Shown: positions 36,387-44,503 of the stretch, piece by piece
Numbering within the stretch: position 1 is the first letter of the stretch
How the letters are laid out: each line of letters begins with the position of its first letter
From: an uncultured Ruminococcus sp.
GTDB taxonomy: Bacteria; Bacillota; Clostridia; Oscillospirales; Ruminococcaceae
Length of the DNA: 64,000 nucleotides
Assembly (NCBI GenBank): GCA_902788785.1
Contig: CADALT010000006.1
Coordinates: forward strand, 28,256 to 92,255
Direction of reading: 5' to 3'
Position numbers and translations under genes: made by a program
Notes under the pieces: generated by a model
Databases searched by the model: none
Told to the model about the DNA's origin: nothing
What the model saw: only the letters and a program-made list of their open reading frames with translations

Positions 36387-36764
36387 ATGGCGATACGCAC
36401 TAAGAACCGCCGCCGCATAACTGTTAACGGCAGAGAATACATCTGGTATGTTATGTCGGAAAAGGAAGGCGGCTGGCCAATACTGCATATCTGCGATCAT
36501 GAAAAAGATATGCGCATCAGAGTTCCCTTGAGTCCCTATGAAAACTATGGAAAGATCGAAAGACCTTTCTGCTATATTTCTTATAATACTGAAAAATCTA
36601 AGCAGGGGATATTTCTGCTGCCATTTGAAGTGCCTTCTGCGGTAACGCCGTCTGTGGTCGCCGCCATACTGAACGGACTTCATGACAACACTTTTGAAAG
36701 AACGTCATATGGTGAGTTGATAGAGTTAAACAACCATTTATGGCTTTTGGATATGATTTTTTAA
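36387..36764 (+). CDS. Hypothetical 125-aa protein
   Basis: Soluble, single-domain, basic N-terminus (MAIRTKNRRRITVNGREYIWYV). It looks like a compact beta-rich fold with alternating hydrophobics, but I do not recognise the family. The ATG at 36387 is used because GAGGGGG lies just upstream; an ATG at 36366 overlaps the promoter and cannot be the start. It is followed 21 bp later by a GNAT gene on the same transcript. Confidence 0.7.
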   Translation: MAIRTKNRRRITVNGREYIWYVMSEKEGGWPILHICDHEKDMRIRVPLSPYENYGKIERPFCYISYNTEKSKQGIFLLPFEVPSAVTPSVVAAILNGLHDNTFERTSYGELIELNNHLWLLDMIF

Positions 36765-36785
36765 GTGAAAAAATGAGGTGAGAGC

Positions 36786-37331
36786 ATGATGTATCTGAAA
36801 AAACTTAATAGTGAGGATGTCAACGCTCAATACCTTTTGTTCAGGGATATACCCGAAAATATAAACGGATATACCAATGAATTTCACGGTTGCAGCCTTG
36901 AAGATTACAAGAGCTCTGTTTTACCGAAGCTTAAAGCTTGGGAGAACGGTGTGGGTCTGCCCGAAGGATATGTACCTGAAACATATTATTACTTTTGGGT
37001 CGATGATAATATAGCAGGTGAGGTCAGGATAAGGCACCACCTCTGCAAGAGCCTTGTTAACGGCAGCGGACACATCGGCTATTATCTCGCCCCTGCATTC
37101 AGGGGAAAAGGTCTGGGTGTTAAACTGCTTGAAATGGCTGTTATAAAAGCCTCGAAGATAATTCCCGAGGATGAGATATATCTGCGTGTAGAGAAAAGCA
37201 ATGCGCCATCTTTTAAATGTATGCTGAAGATCGGCGGATACATACATCACGAGGATGAAGAACACTATTATGTCAGGATAAAGAAATTATCAAAGGAAGA
37301 TATGTATGGAAGAGATCAAGAACAAGCTTGA
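36786..37331 (+). CDS. GNAT-family N-acetyltransferase
   Basis: 181 aa. The acetyl-CoA-binding motif is HIGYYLAPAFRGKGLGVKLLEMAV (cited in part: APAFRGKGLGVKLL), followed by the typical V-x-x-x-N-x-x-S segment VEKSNAPSFKCMLKIGG. Substrate not predictable. GAGGTGAGAG upstream of a double ATG (36786 and 36789). Its end overlaps the radical SAM gene by 26 bp. Confidence 0.85.
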   Translation: MMYLKKLNSEDVNAQYLLFRDIPENINGYTNEFHGCSLEDYKSSVLPKLKAWENGVGLPEGYVPETYYYFWVDDNIAGEVRIRHHLCKSLVNGSGHIGYYLAPAFRGKGLGVKLLEMAVIKASKIIPEDEIYLRVEKSNAPSFKCMLKIGGYIHHEDEEHYYVRIKKLSKEDMYGRDQEQA

Positions 37332-39171
37332 TAAAATACTGCTGAAAGCCATGAAGCCTGCACGTTATATCGGCGGCGAGATCGGCAGCGTTGTCAAAGA
37401 CAGGGATAAGGTGGATGTTCGTTTTGCGTTCTGCTTTCCCGATACCTATGATGTTGGTATGTCGCACCTTGGCATGAAGATACTTTACGGGCTGAAAAAT
37501 CAGGTGCCGAACTGGTGGTGCGAGAGAGTTTTCATGCCCGAACTTGATTTTGAAACTCTCATGCGTGAAAACGATATACCGCTTTATGGGCTTGAAAGTC
37601 TGGATCCTATAAAGGTTTTTGATTTTATAGGTTTCACTCTGCAATACGAGCTTTCATTCAATAATGTTTTGCAGATGCTTGACCTTGCAGGACTGCCTGT
37701 GCTTGCAAAGGACCGAACATCGCTTACACCTATAGTGGTCGGCGGAGGTCCCTGTGTATGTAACCCCGAACCAATGGCGGACTTTTTTGACCTGTTTATT
37801 CTGGGCGAAGGGGAAGAGGTCAACCTTGAACTGCTGCGTCTTTACGAAAAGATGAAACCCGAGCACCCGACAAAAGAACAGTTTCTGCGTGAAGCCGCTA
37901 AGATAGAGGGCATATATGTACCGTGTTTCTATGACGTTGAATATAATGGTGACGGCACGGTAAAAAGCATAACTCCCAACGTTCCTGAAGCCAAACCTAA
38001 AATTAAGAAGCGTATAATAGCAGATTTTGATAAGGTGTACTATCCTGATAGTTTTGTTGTTCCGTTCAGCGAGATAGTCCATGACCGTTCGGTGGTCGAG
38101 GTGCTGCGCGGCTGTATCAGAGGCTGTCGTTTTTGTCAGGCAGGGTTTATCTACAGACCTTTCCGTGAGAAAAATATCGACACTATTAAAACTGAGACAA
38201 AGTCGCTTTGTGAACAGACGGGATATGAAGAAGTATCTCTTTCATCACTTTCGACCAGTGACCATACCCGCATCAACGAACTGCTGCTTAGTCTTTCTGA
38301 ATATACCGACGGCGAGAATGTGAATCTTTCACTGCCGTCGCTCAGACTTGACAGCTTTAACGAAGAACTCCTCGAAAGGATACAGGCTGTCAGGAAGAGC
38401 GGTCTTACATTTGCCCCCGAAGCCGGTACTCAGCGCCTGCGTGATGTTATCAACAAGAATATCACCGAGGAAGAGATCATAAGTACCTGCAAGATGGCTT
38501 TTGAATGGGGATATACCCAGGTAAAGCTGTATTTCATGCTTGGCCAGCCCACCGAGACAGATGATGATGTGCGTGGTATAGCTGAACTTGCGGATAAGGT
38601 GCTGCAGCTTTATTATGATACTCCAAAGGAGAAGAGAGGCAGGTCCGTACAGGTGTCCGTATCGGCTGCAACATTTGTTCCGAAACCCTTCACACCCTTT
38701 GAGTTCGAGCCGCAGGCGACCGAGGAAGAGATAATGCATAAGCAGGAGGTGCTCAAATCAGCTGTTAGGAGCAAAAAGGTTAGGCTGAGTATGCATTTTT
38801 CTAACACCTCTGTGCTGGAAGCTGTTCTTGCCAGGGGAGACAGAAGGTTGTGCAAAGCCATATATTCCGCATGGAAAAAAGGCTGCTATATGGATAGCTG
38901 GGATGAGCATTTCAAATACGATAAATGGCTGGAAGCTTTTGAGGAGAACAATGTGGATATAGCGTTCTATGCCAACAGGAAGCGCAGCTATGATGAGGTT
39001 GCGCCCTGGTCGCATCTTGATTATCTGGTATCTCATGATTTCCTGGTACGTGAGAATAAAAAAGCTCATCTTGAGCAGACGACACGTAATTGTAAAGAAG
39101 GCTGTTCGGGATGCGGCATAAAGCCGGAGTGCGGAGGTGTATATTGTGGCGGAAAAAAGACTTCAACCTAA
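37306..39171 (+). CDS. B12-binding radical SAM protein (TIGR03960-like)
   Basis: 621 aa. An N-terminal cobalamin-binding-like region (FPDTYDVGMSHLGMKILYG, positions about 45-65) is followed by a radical SAM core with the cluster motif CIRGCRFCQAG (near residue 270), the SAM-binding GG-like segment LTFAPEAGTQRLRD, and a C-terminal cysteine cluster (CKEGCSGCGIKPEC). With the DUF2344 protein encoded next it forms the pair widespread in Clostridia upstream of rplU/rpmA or RNase G genes (family knowledge); reaction unknown, an RNA or ribosomal modification is suspected. AAAGGAAG upstream of ATG. Confidence 0.88.
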   Translation: MEEIKNKLDKILLKAMKPARYIGGEIGSVVKDRDKVDVRFAFCFPDTYDVGMSHLGMKILYGLKNQVPNWWCERVFMPELDFETLMRENDIPLYGLESLDPIKVFDFIGFTLQYELSFNNVLQMLDLAGLPVLAKDRTSLTPIVVGGGPCVCNPEPMADFFDLFILGEGEEVNLELLRLYEKMKPEHPTKEQFLREAAKIEGIYVPCFYDVEYNGDGTVKSITPNVPEAKPKIKKRIIADFDKVYYPDSFVVPFSEIVHDRSVVEVLRGCIRGCRFCQAGFIYRPFREKNIDTIKTETKSLCEQTGYEEVSLSSLSTSDHTRINELLLSLSEYTDGENVNLSLPSLRLDSFNEELLERIQAVRKSGLTFAPEAGTQRLRDVINKNITEEEIISTCKMAFEWGYTQVKLYFMLGQPTETDDDVRGIAELADKVLQLYYDTPKEKRGRSVQVSVSAATFVPKPFTPFEFEPQATEEEIMHKQEVLKSAVRSKKVRLSMHFSNTSVLEAVLARGDRRLCKAIYSAWKKGCYMDSWDEHFKYDKWLEAFEENNVDIAFYANRKRSYDEVAPWSHLDYLVSHDFLVRENKKAHLEQTTRNCKEGCSGCGIKPECGGVYCGGKKTST

Positions 39172-39853
39172 AAATGTAGACCTGCGCCCCGACAGGTATG
39201 ACAGGCGTATCGTTTACGAAAAATGCGGCAGAGCAAAGTATATCTCGCACCTTGATCTGATGCGTGCTATGCAGCGTGCTATAAAGAGAGCTAAGCTCCC
39301 AATATGGTATACGCAGGGCTTTAATCCCCATATTTACATCATGTTCCCGCTGACGCTGTCATTGGGGTTTGAAAGTAAAGTTGAGGTAATGGACTTTGCA
39401 TTGCTTGAAGATATGCCGTTCGATGAAGTAGCAAAGGCGCTTGATGCCCAGATGCCCGAGGGTATGAAGATAGTCAGCTGCGGGCTGCCGATACACAGTC
39501 ATACGGAGATCACCCATGCAGAATATAAAATAAAACTTGCTGCGGATAGATTGCCTGCGGAGTGTGAAGCGCTTTTTAAAGACTTTCTATCTAAAGATAA
39601 GATAGAGATAGAAAAACGCACCAAGAAGAAAACCGTAAATCTTGTGGACATAAGACCTTCGATCAATGTTACGGAGCTTAAATGCGATGACAAGTATCTT
39701 TACATTACAGTTGTTCTGCCTGCAGGCGGCAGCTTTAACCTTAATGCAAATGTCGTTATCGAGACTTTTCTTGGTATGTATGAGCTTACAGCGGATGAGC
39801 TTTGTATAGAACGCACAAAAATCTTGCTGGCTGACGGCGAAGATTTTTGCTGA
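39146..39853 (+). CDS. Radical SAM-associated protein, DUF2344 (TIGR03936-like)
   Basis: 235 aa from GTG at 39146. The conserved core YEKCGRAKYISHLDLMRAMQRAIKRA and IWYTQGFNPHIYIMFPLTLSLG identify the family, whose members are either fused to or encoded beside the radical SAM protein. The start is set by GGAGG at 39133-39137, eight bases upstream, and lies inside the radical SAM gene (26-bp overlap). An in-frame GTG at 39137 is part of the ribosome binding site and is less likely. Confidence 0.88.
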   Translation: MAEKRLQPKNVDLRPDRYDRRIVYEKCGRAKYISHLDLMRAMQRAIKRAKLPIWYTQGFNPHIYIMFPLTLSLGFESKVEVMDFALLEDMPFDEVAKALDAQMPEGMKIVSCGLPIHSHTEITHAEYKIKLAADRLPAECEALFKDFLSKDKIEIEKRTKKKTVNLVDIRPSINVTELKCDDKYLYITVVLPAGGSFNLNANVVIETFLGMYELTADELCIERTKILLADGEDFC

Positions 39854-39860
39854 CATACAC

Positions 39861-39889
39861 TTGAAATCATAGAGATAATATGTTATAAT
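39861..39889 (+). promoter_or_regulatory. rplS promoter
   Basis: TTGAAA (39861-39866), 17-bp spacer, TATAAT (39884-39889). Confidence 0.75.
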
Positions 39890-39895
39890 ATTAAA

Positions 39896-40012
39896 GCATT
39901 TGAATTACCGTCGGTTTCCCCGACGAGAGTTAGTGCCATGCCGAAAGGCAAGACATTGAAGCGGATGTTCCTCTGGCTGCAATTATTACAGCGTATGAAC
40001 TTCTGAAAATTA
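39896..40012 (+). ncRNA. rplS 5' leader (L19-leader-like)
   Basis: About 120 nt before rplS with a strong hairpin CGTCGG/CCGACG (39909-39925) and a GCC-GAAA-GGC tetraloop hairpin (39941-39950). L19 leaders in Firmicutes are thought to be autoregulatory; I infer this is one from position and structure, without matching the consensus base by base. Confidence 0.5.
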
Positions 40013-40028
40013 AAGGAGGAATTTTAAA

Positions 40029-40373
40029 GTGGACGCTTTAAAACAGATCGCACAGGCAAGCATGAAGGAAGATGCACCCGTTGTTAACGTTGGTGACACA
40101 GTAAGAGTACACGTAAAGATCACCGAGGGCGATAAGTCCAGGATCCAGGTGTTCGAGGGTACAGTTATTGCCAAGAAGCACGGCGGCATCAGCGAGACCT
40201 TCACTGTCAGAAGAGTAGCTCACGGCTGCGGTATCGAGAGAGTTTTCCCTGTACATTCACCTGCTGTTGCTAAGGTTGATGTAGTAAGAAGCGGTAAGGT
40301 ACGCAGAGCTAAGCTGTATTATCTCCGTGACAGAGTTGGTAAGGCTGCTAAGGTCAAGGAAGCAATCAAGTAA
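40029..40373 (+). CDS. rplS: Ribosomal protein L19
   Basis: Large-subunit protein at the 30S-50S interface. 114 aa with [30 protein letters not shown] (cited in part: [17 protein letters not shown]) and the C-terminal [10 protein letters not shown] segment typical of L19. GTG start behind GGAGG. Followed by a strong terminator, so it is separated from the signal peptidase genes that follow. Confidence 0.97.
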   Translation: MDALKQIAQASMKEDAPVVNVGDTVRVHVKITEGDKSRIQVFEGTVIAKKHGGISETFTVRRVAHGCGIERVFPVHSPAVAKVDVVRSGKVRRAKLYYLRDRVGKAAKVKEAIK

Positions 40374-40382
40374 TTCTTCAAA

Positions 40383-40415
40383 AAAGAGTCGGCAATATGT
40401 CGGCTCTTTTGTTTT
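40383..40415 (+). terminator. Terminator after rplS
   Basis: AAAAGAGTCGGC (40383-40394) pairs with GTCGGCTCTTTT (40400-40411) over 12 bp with two wobbles; loop AATAT; T-rich tail. Confidence 0.85.
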
Positions 40416-40532
40416 ATGTAAGGTATTGGAATGCTTTCAGAAGAGCTTACGTCGTTTAGCATAAAATTATTGGCTCGAAATGTACAAAAAATTAACAATA
40501 TGAGTATAAACCTTATTTTTTTCTGAAAACCC

Positions 40533-40561
40533 TTGTATTTTACGATGGAATTTGCTATAAT
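40533..40561 (+). promoter_or_regulatory. Promoter of the signal peptidase-rbgA-rnhB-yraN operon
   Basis: TTGTAT (40533-40538), 17-bp spacer, TATAAT (40556-40561). In the rest of the 320-bp gap, 40416-40532 shows nothing recognisable. Confidence 0.7.
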
Positions 40562-40587
40562 AACTGTATATGATTATATTCAGAATG

Positions 40588-40666
40588 CGTCCTGCCATTG
40601 CTACATAGATATTATAAGGCGGACGGTGCTGTGTTATACAAGGATCCGCATAATGTACAGCGGTCC
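40588..40666 (+). promoter_or_regulatory. Two bulged hairpins in the signal peptidase leader
   Basis: CGTCCTGCC (40588-40596) with GGCGGACG (40618-40625), and GGATCCGC (40642-40649) with GCGGTCC (40660-40666), each with one bulged base, ending 13 bases before the ribosome binding site. CGGACG of the first could also pair with CGGTCCG of the second. Confidence 0.4.
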
Positions 40667-40693
40667 GTTTGTGACATTTGGAGGTAACATACC

Positions 40694-41365
40694 ATGAACG
40701 ATGAGAATGGTAAGATAAATAATGCGGACAATGAAAGCTCGCAGGCCGAAAAAAAGTTTGGCGAAGTGAGTGAGAGCGAGATAGAATCCGTAAAGGCAGC
40801 AGAGCCTGATGATATAAAAGAAACTTTAGATGTGAAGAATGAGATACTCGAATGGTGCGAGTCCTTCGTGTTTGCGATGCTGATAGTTCAGCTGCTTTTC
40901 ATATTTGTTTTTAGGCAGGTAATGGTAGACGGTGCATCTATGGAGAATACCCTGCATGACGGCGATCGTCTTATCATGACCCATATAAATTATGAACCCA
41001 AAAGGGATGATATAGTCGTTATCGACAGTGAGCCCTGCGGTAAAATAATTATAAAGCGTGTTATCGGTGTCGAGGGCGATAAGGTAGTTGTAGATTATAA
41101 CAATAATCACGTTTATGTTAATGATGAAGAGATCTCGAATGAACATAACAAGGAGATCATGTTAGACAGCGCTTCATTTATGTCAAGCTATGAAGTTGAA
41201 AACGGTGTTTATGAGTATGATGTCCCCGAGGATCATATCTTTGTCATGGGCGATAACAGAAATAATTCCAAAGACAGCCGAACTATAGATTTCGTTGAGA
41301 ATGAAACAGTCTGGGGTCATGCGATATTCAGATTTTATCCATTTAATAAGATAGGCAAGATCTGA
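40694..41365 (+). CDS. Type I signal peptidase, copy 1
   Basis: Membrane serine protease that cleaves signal peptides from exported proteins. About 50 polar, acidic cytoplasmic residues, one membrane helix (FVFAMLIVQLLFIFVFRQV, about residues 54-73), then the catalytic domain with Ser in VDGASMENTLHDGDRL and the general-base Lys in KIIIKRVIGVEGD, and box E GDNRNNSKDSR. 223 aa. First of three tandem copies. GGAGG upstream of ATG. Confidence 0.93.
   Translation: MNDENGKINNADNESSQAEKKFGEVSESEIESVKAAEPDDIKETLDVKNEILEWCESFVFAMLIVQLLFIFVFRQVMVDGASMENTLHDGDRLIMTHINYEPKRDDIVVIDSEPCGKIIIKRVIGVEGDKVVVDYNNNHVYVNDEEISNEHNKEIMLDSASFMSSYEVENGVYEYDVPEDHIFVMGDNRNNSKDSRTIDFVENETVWGHAIFRFYPFNKIGKI
41252..41283 (+). 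repeat. 32-bp exact repeat, copy in signal peptidase 1
   Basis: The 32 bases from GATAACAGAAAT to CAGCCGAAC recur exactly at 41879-41910 in the second peptidase gene. The flanks are also very similar (both genes end in ATAAGATAGGCAAGATCTGA), so the two genes are products of a fairly recent duplication. Confidence 0.85.
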
Positions 41366-41392
41366 TAAAGGATATTAGGAGGTCCGATTCCC

Positions 41393-41992
41393 ATGAATTA
41401 TGGAAAAAAGATAGGGAATGAAATTCTTGAATGGTGTGAGTCGTTCGTTTTTGCGATGATGATTGTAATGCTGCTGTTCATTTTTGTTTTCAGACAGGTC
41501 AGAGTAAATGGTCCTTCGATGGAAAGTACTCTGCTTGACGGTGACAGAGTGATAATGTTCCATGGAAAATATACTCCGCATCACGGCGATATCGTCATCG
41601 TTGACAGTGAGGCTTGTGCCGATAAAAGCGCAGGCGAGAAAAGCAAGATAATAATCAAGCGTGTCATAGGCGTTGAGGGCGATACTATACTGATCGACTA
41701 TAATACCAACGAAGTATTCGTAAATGACGAGCTTATATCAAACGAAAATATAAAAGATTATGATGATCAGGATAATGTAGATATTCTGATGGACAGCCCG
41801 TTTTTTGATCCTTCATATGCTGTTGATGATGGGGTCTATGCGTATGTTGTTCCCGAAGGCAATATCTTTGTTATGGGTGATAACAGAAATAATTCCAAAG
41901 ACAGCCGAACGATCGGTTTTGTTGAGACCGATACTATCTGGGGACATCCGGTTTTCAGAGTTTATCCCTTTGATAAGATAGGCAAGATCTGA
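41393..41992 (+). CDS. Type I signal peptidase, copy 2
   Basis: 199 aa, with almost no cytoplasmic N-terminus (MNYGKKIGNEILEWCESF), one membrane helix (FVFAMMIVMLLFIFVFRQV), catalytic Ser in VNGPSMESTLLDGDRV and Lys in KIIIKRVIGVEGD, box E GDNRNNSKDSR. It has an insertion in the catalytic domain (EACADKSAGEKSK) between the Ser and Lys motifs. Very close to copy 1 at DNA level near its 3' end. GGAGG ten bases before the ATG. Confidence 0.93.
   Translation: MNYGKKIGNEILEWCESFVFAMMIVMLLFIFVFRQVRVNGPSMESTLLDGDRVIMFHGKYTPHHGDIVIVDSEACADKSAGEKSKIIIKRVIGVEGDTILIDYNTNEVFVNDELISNENIKDYDDQDNVDILMDSPFFDPSYAVDDGVYAYVVPEGNIFVMGDNRNNSKDSRTIGFVETDTIWGHPVFRVYPFDKIGKI
41879..41910 (+). repeat. 32-bp exact repeat, copy in signal peptidase 2
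   Basis: Second copy of the repeat at 41252-41283; encodes the box E segment DNRNNSKDSR. Confidence 0.85.
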
Positions 41993-41996
41993 TGAC

Positions 41997-42575
41997 ATGA
42001 CACAGCGCATTAACAAAAGGTCGATGCTTGTTGTATCGGCTTTGCTGGACTGGGCAGAAGTGCTGGTTGGTTCTGTGTTTGCAGTCATATTTATTCTGAC
42101 CTTTGTTTTCAATACAGCCACTGTCAGCGGTTCCTCTATGGAAAATACGCTGTATAACGGTGACAGACTGTTGCTTGGAGTTATTGGTTATTCGCCGAAA
42201 AGCGGAGATATAGTGGTCATCGATAGTGATGAACTGGATGAGTATATTGTTAAGCGTATCATAGGGCTGTCGGGGCAGACTGTTACGATCGATTATATCG
42301 CAGGCACTGTTTCGGTCGATGGAGAAGTCGTTTACGAACCATATTTAAAAGATGGTCTGCTTGATGATACAGGTAATTTTGACAGGGAAGATTATGACAG
42401 TGATCGTCAGGTCTATGAGTATAGTGTTCCCGAAGGGAAGATATTTGTCATGGGCGATAACCGTGACCGTTCCAATGACAGCCGTTCATTCGGTGCAGTG
42501 GACGCAGATGATATTGTAGGTAAAGTGATTTTCAGAACATATTCCGAGCGTGGTCATATAGGACCCGTCGGTTAG
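41997..42575 (+). CDS. Type I signal peptidase, copy 3
   Basis: 192 aa, the most diverged of the three: helix LVGSVFAVIFILTFVFNTATV, catalytic Ser in VSGSSMENTLYNGDRL, Lys in YIVKRIIGLSGQ, box E GDNRDRSNDSR. It begins four bases after copy 2 with no good ribosome binding site, so translation probably depends on coupling to copy 2. All catalytic residues are present, so it should be active. Confidence 0.92.
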   Translation: MTQRINKRSMLVVSALLDWAEVLVGSVFAVIFILTFVFNTATVSGSSMENTLYNGDRLLLGVIGYSPKSGDIVVIDSDELDEYIVKRIIGLSGQTVTIDYIAGTVSVDGEVVYEPYLKDGLLDDTGNFDREDYDSDRQVYEYSVPEGKIFVMGDNRDRSNDSRSFGAVDADDIVGKVIFRTYSERGHIGPVG

Positions 42576-42593
42576 TGAAAGGAGGAGGCTGAA

Positions 42594-43487
42594 ATGAGTC
42601 AGGCAGCAAAGGTACAGTGGTTCCCGGGGCATATGGCGAAGACCCGCAGGATAATGGCTTCAAATCTGAAACTGGTCGATGCGGTGGTCGAGATAACCGA
42701 TGCCAGGATACCTTATTCCAGCCGCAATCCCGAGATCAAGAAGATATGCGGACAGAAGCCCAGAATGGTGCTGCTGAACAAAGCAGATTCTGCCGATCAG
42801 GATATAACATCCATGTGGATAGATCATTATAAAAGACAAGGCATACCCGCACTTGCGACAGACTGCCGCAGCGGACGCAATGTAAACAAATTCTATCCCA
42901 TGCTGAAAGAACTGCTTTCAGAGCAGATAGAAAAGTGGGAGAGCCGAGGAATGTCAGGCAGACCCATAAGGATAATGATAGTAGGTATACCAAATGTTGG
43001 CAAGTCCTCTTTCATAAATCGCCTTGCAGGTTCAAAGATGGCAAAGGTCGAGGACAGACCCGGTGTCACACGAGGAAAACAGTGGGTAGCTCTTGAAGAT
43101 GGTTTTGAACTGTTGGATATGCCCGGCGTGCTGTGGCCTAAGTTTGATGATAAACTGGTAGGCGAAAGGCTTGCTTTCACAGGAGCTGTCAAAGATGTGA
43201 TACTTGATATCGAGTATCTTGCTTGCAGGCTGCTGGAATATCTTAATGAGAATTATCCCGAGCTTCTCACTGAAAGATACGGGATCTCGCTTGATGAACT
43301 TCCCGAACCTATGGATGAGACCGAAGGTTGTGTGGTCGGATACGAACTTCTTGAACGTGTCGGACGCAAACGTGGCTTTCTTATATCGGGCGGTGAGATA
43401 AATACCGAACGTGCTGCTAATACGGTGCTCGATGAATATCGTGGCGGCAAGCTTGGCAGGCTCACACTTGAAAAGCCAAAGGGGTGA
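42594..43487 (+). CDS. rbgA: Ribosome biogenesis GTPase RbgA (YlqF)
   Basis: Circularly permuted GTPase needed for a late step of 50S assembly. The permuted order is visible: G4 LLNKADSAD (near residue 60), then G1 GIPNVGKSSFIN (near 127), G2 RPGVTRG, G3 LDMPGVLWPK. 297 aa. The N-terminus VQWFPGHMAKTRR is characteristic. It lies in the standard signal peptidase-rbgA-rnhB-yraN order. GGAGGAGG upstream of the ATG. Confidence 0.95.
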   Translation: MSQAAKVQWFPGHMAKTRRIMASNLKLVDAVVEITDARIPYSSRNPEIKKICGQKPRMVLLNKADSADQDITSMWIDHYKRQGIPALATDCRSGRNVNKFYPMLKELLSEQIEKWESRGMSGRPIRIMIVGIPNVGKSSFINRLAGSKMAKVEDRPGVTRGKQWVALEDGFELLDMPGVLWPKFDDKLVGERLAFTGAVKDVILDIEYLACRLLEYLNENYPELLTERYGISLDELPEPMDETEGCVVGYELLERVGRKRGFLISGGEINTERAANTVLDEYRGGKLGRLTLEKPKG

Positions 43488-43491
43488 GCGA

Positions 43492-44106
43492 ATGACACTG
43501 GCTGAATTTGATAATGAATACAGGAAAGAATATAAGATAGTCTGCGGCTGTGATGAAGCAGGCAGAGGACCTCTTGCCGGCGATGTTTTTGCTGCGGCTG
43601 TCATATTCGATGAAGATACGGTCATAGAGGGCATAAACGACAGTAAAAAGCTGACCGCTAAAAAGCGTGAGGCATTATTCGATGAGATAATCGAAAAAGC
43701 ACTGGATTTTTCGATACAGTGTTCAACTATCAGCGAAATCGAGGATATAAACATCTTGAATGCGGCGATGCTGGCTATGAAACGATCGGTGGAGTCTATG
43801 AAGACGAAGCCCGATATCTGCCTGATAGACGGCAACAAAACTCCTGACCTTGAATGTAAGGCGGAGGCTGTTATAAAAGGCGATGCTAAGTCTCAGGCTG
43901 TGGCTGCGGCATCTATCCTTGCTAAGGTCGCAAGGGACAGATATATGCTTGATATGGCAAAAAAGTATCCCGAATATCAGTTTGAGAAGCATAAGGGCTA
44001 TGGCACTAAACTGCATTATGAGATGCTCGATAAGTACGGTGAAAGCCCGATACATAGACCGAGTTTCCTGAAAAAGTATTATGAAAAACGAAGTAAGCAG
44101 CCGTAG
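43492..44106 (+). CDS. rnhB: Ribonuclease HII
   Basis: Cleaves RNA in RNA-DNA hybrids, including single ribonucleotides in DNA. Catalytic DEAGRGPLAG motif in CGCDEAGRGPLAGDV near residue 20, further acidic residues in ICLIDGNKTP, and the end motif HKGYGTKLHYEML. 204 aa from the ATG at 43492 behind AAGGGGTGAG, five bases after rbgA. An upstream extension of the frame runs inside rbgA and is not coding. Confidence 0.95.
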   Translation: MTLAEFDNEYRKEYKIVCGCDEAGRGPLAGDVFAAAVIFDEDTVIEGINDSKKLTAKKREALFDEIIEKALDFSIQCSTISEIEDINILNAAMLAMKRSVESMKTKPDICLIDGNKTPDLECKAEAVIKGDAKSQAVAAASILAKVARDRYMLDMAKKYPEYQFEKHKGYGTKLHYEMLDKYGESPIHRPSFLKKYYEKRSKQP

Positions 44107-44458
44107 TATCGGTGATATAGGTGAAGATTATGTCTGTGAGTATCTTAAAGATCTGGGCTATGATATCCTTCATCGTAATTTCACTATACGTGGCGGCGAG
44201 ATAGATATCGTTGCTATCCGAGGAAAAGAGCTTGCCTGCGTTGAGGTCAAGACCCGTAAAGTGGGGGCTAAATTCGATGGCGAAGCAGCGATAACATATA
44301 CAAAAAAGCAAAGGCTCATCAAAACCGCAAGAGCTTATCTGCATAAGTATCAGCTGAAAGCGTTTTGCAGATTTGATGTGGCAGTCGTGCATCACGACAA
44401 TGGCAGAGTGGTCTATTTTAAGTATTACCGCTCAGCATTCAACGCAAGCAGTAAGTAA
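44081..44458 (+). CDS. yraN: YraN/UPF0102 family endonuclease-like protein
   Basis: 125 aa. Core motif GGEIDIVAIRGKELACVEVKTRK (cited in part: EIDIVAI and VEVKTR) has the D-ExK pattern of the restriction endonuclease-like fold; the family is usually next to rnhB and is linked to Holliday-junction processing (family knowledge). It overlaps rnhB by 26 bp, which fits tight operon packing. Confidence 0.9.
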   Translation: MKNEVSSRSIGDIGEDYVCEYLKDLGYDILHRNFTIRGGEIDIVAIRGKELACVEVKTRKVGAKFDGEAAITYTKKQRLIKTARAYLHKYQLKAFCRFDVAVVHHDNGRVVYFKYYRSAFNASSK

Positions 44459-44503
44459 TGAGATCTACCCGGTAAGGGAATAAAATAGAAGGGTTGTTGT
44501 TTT

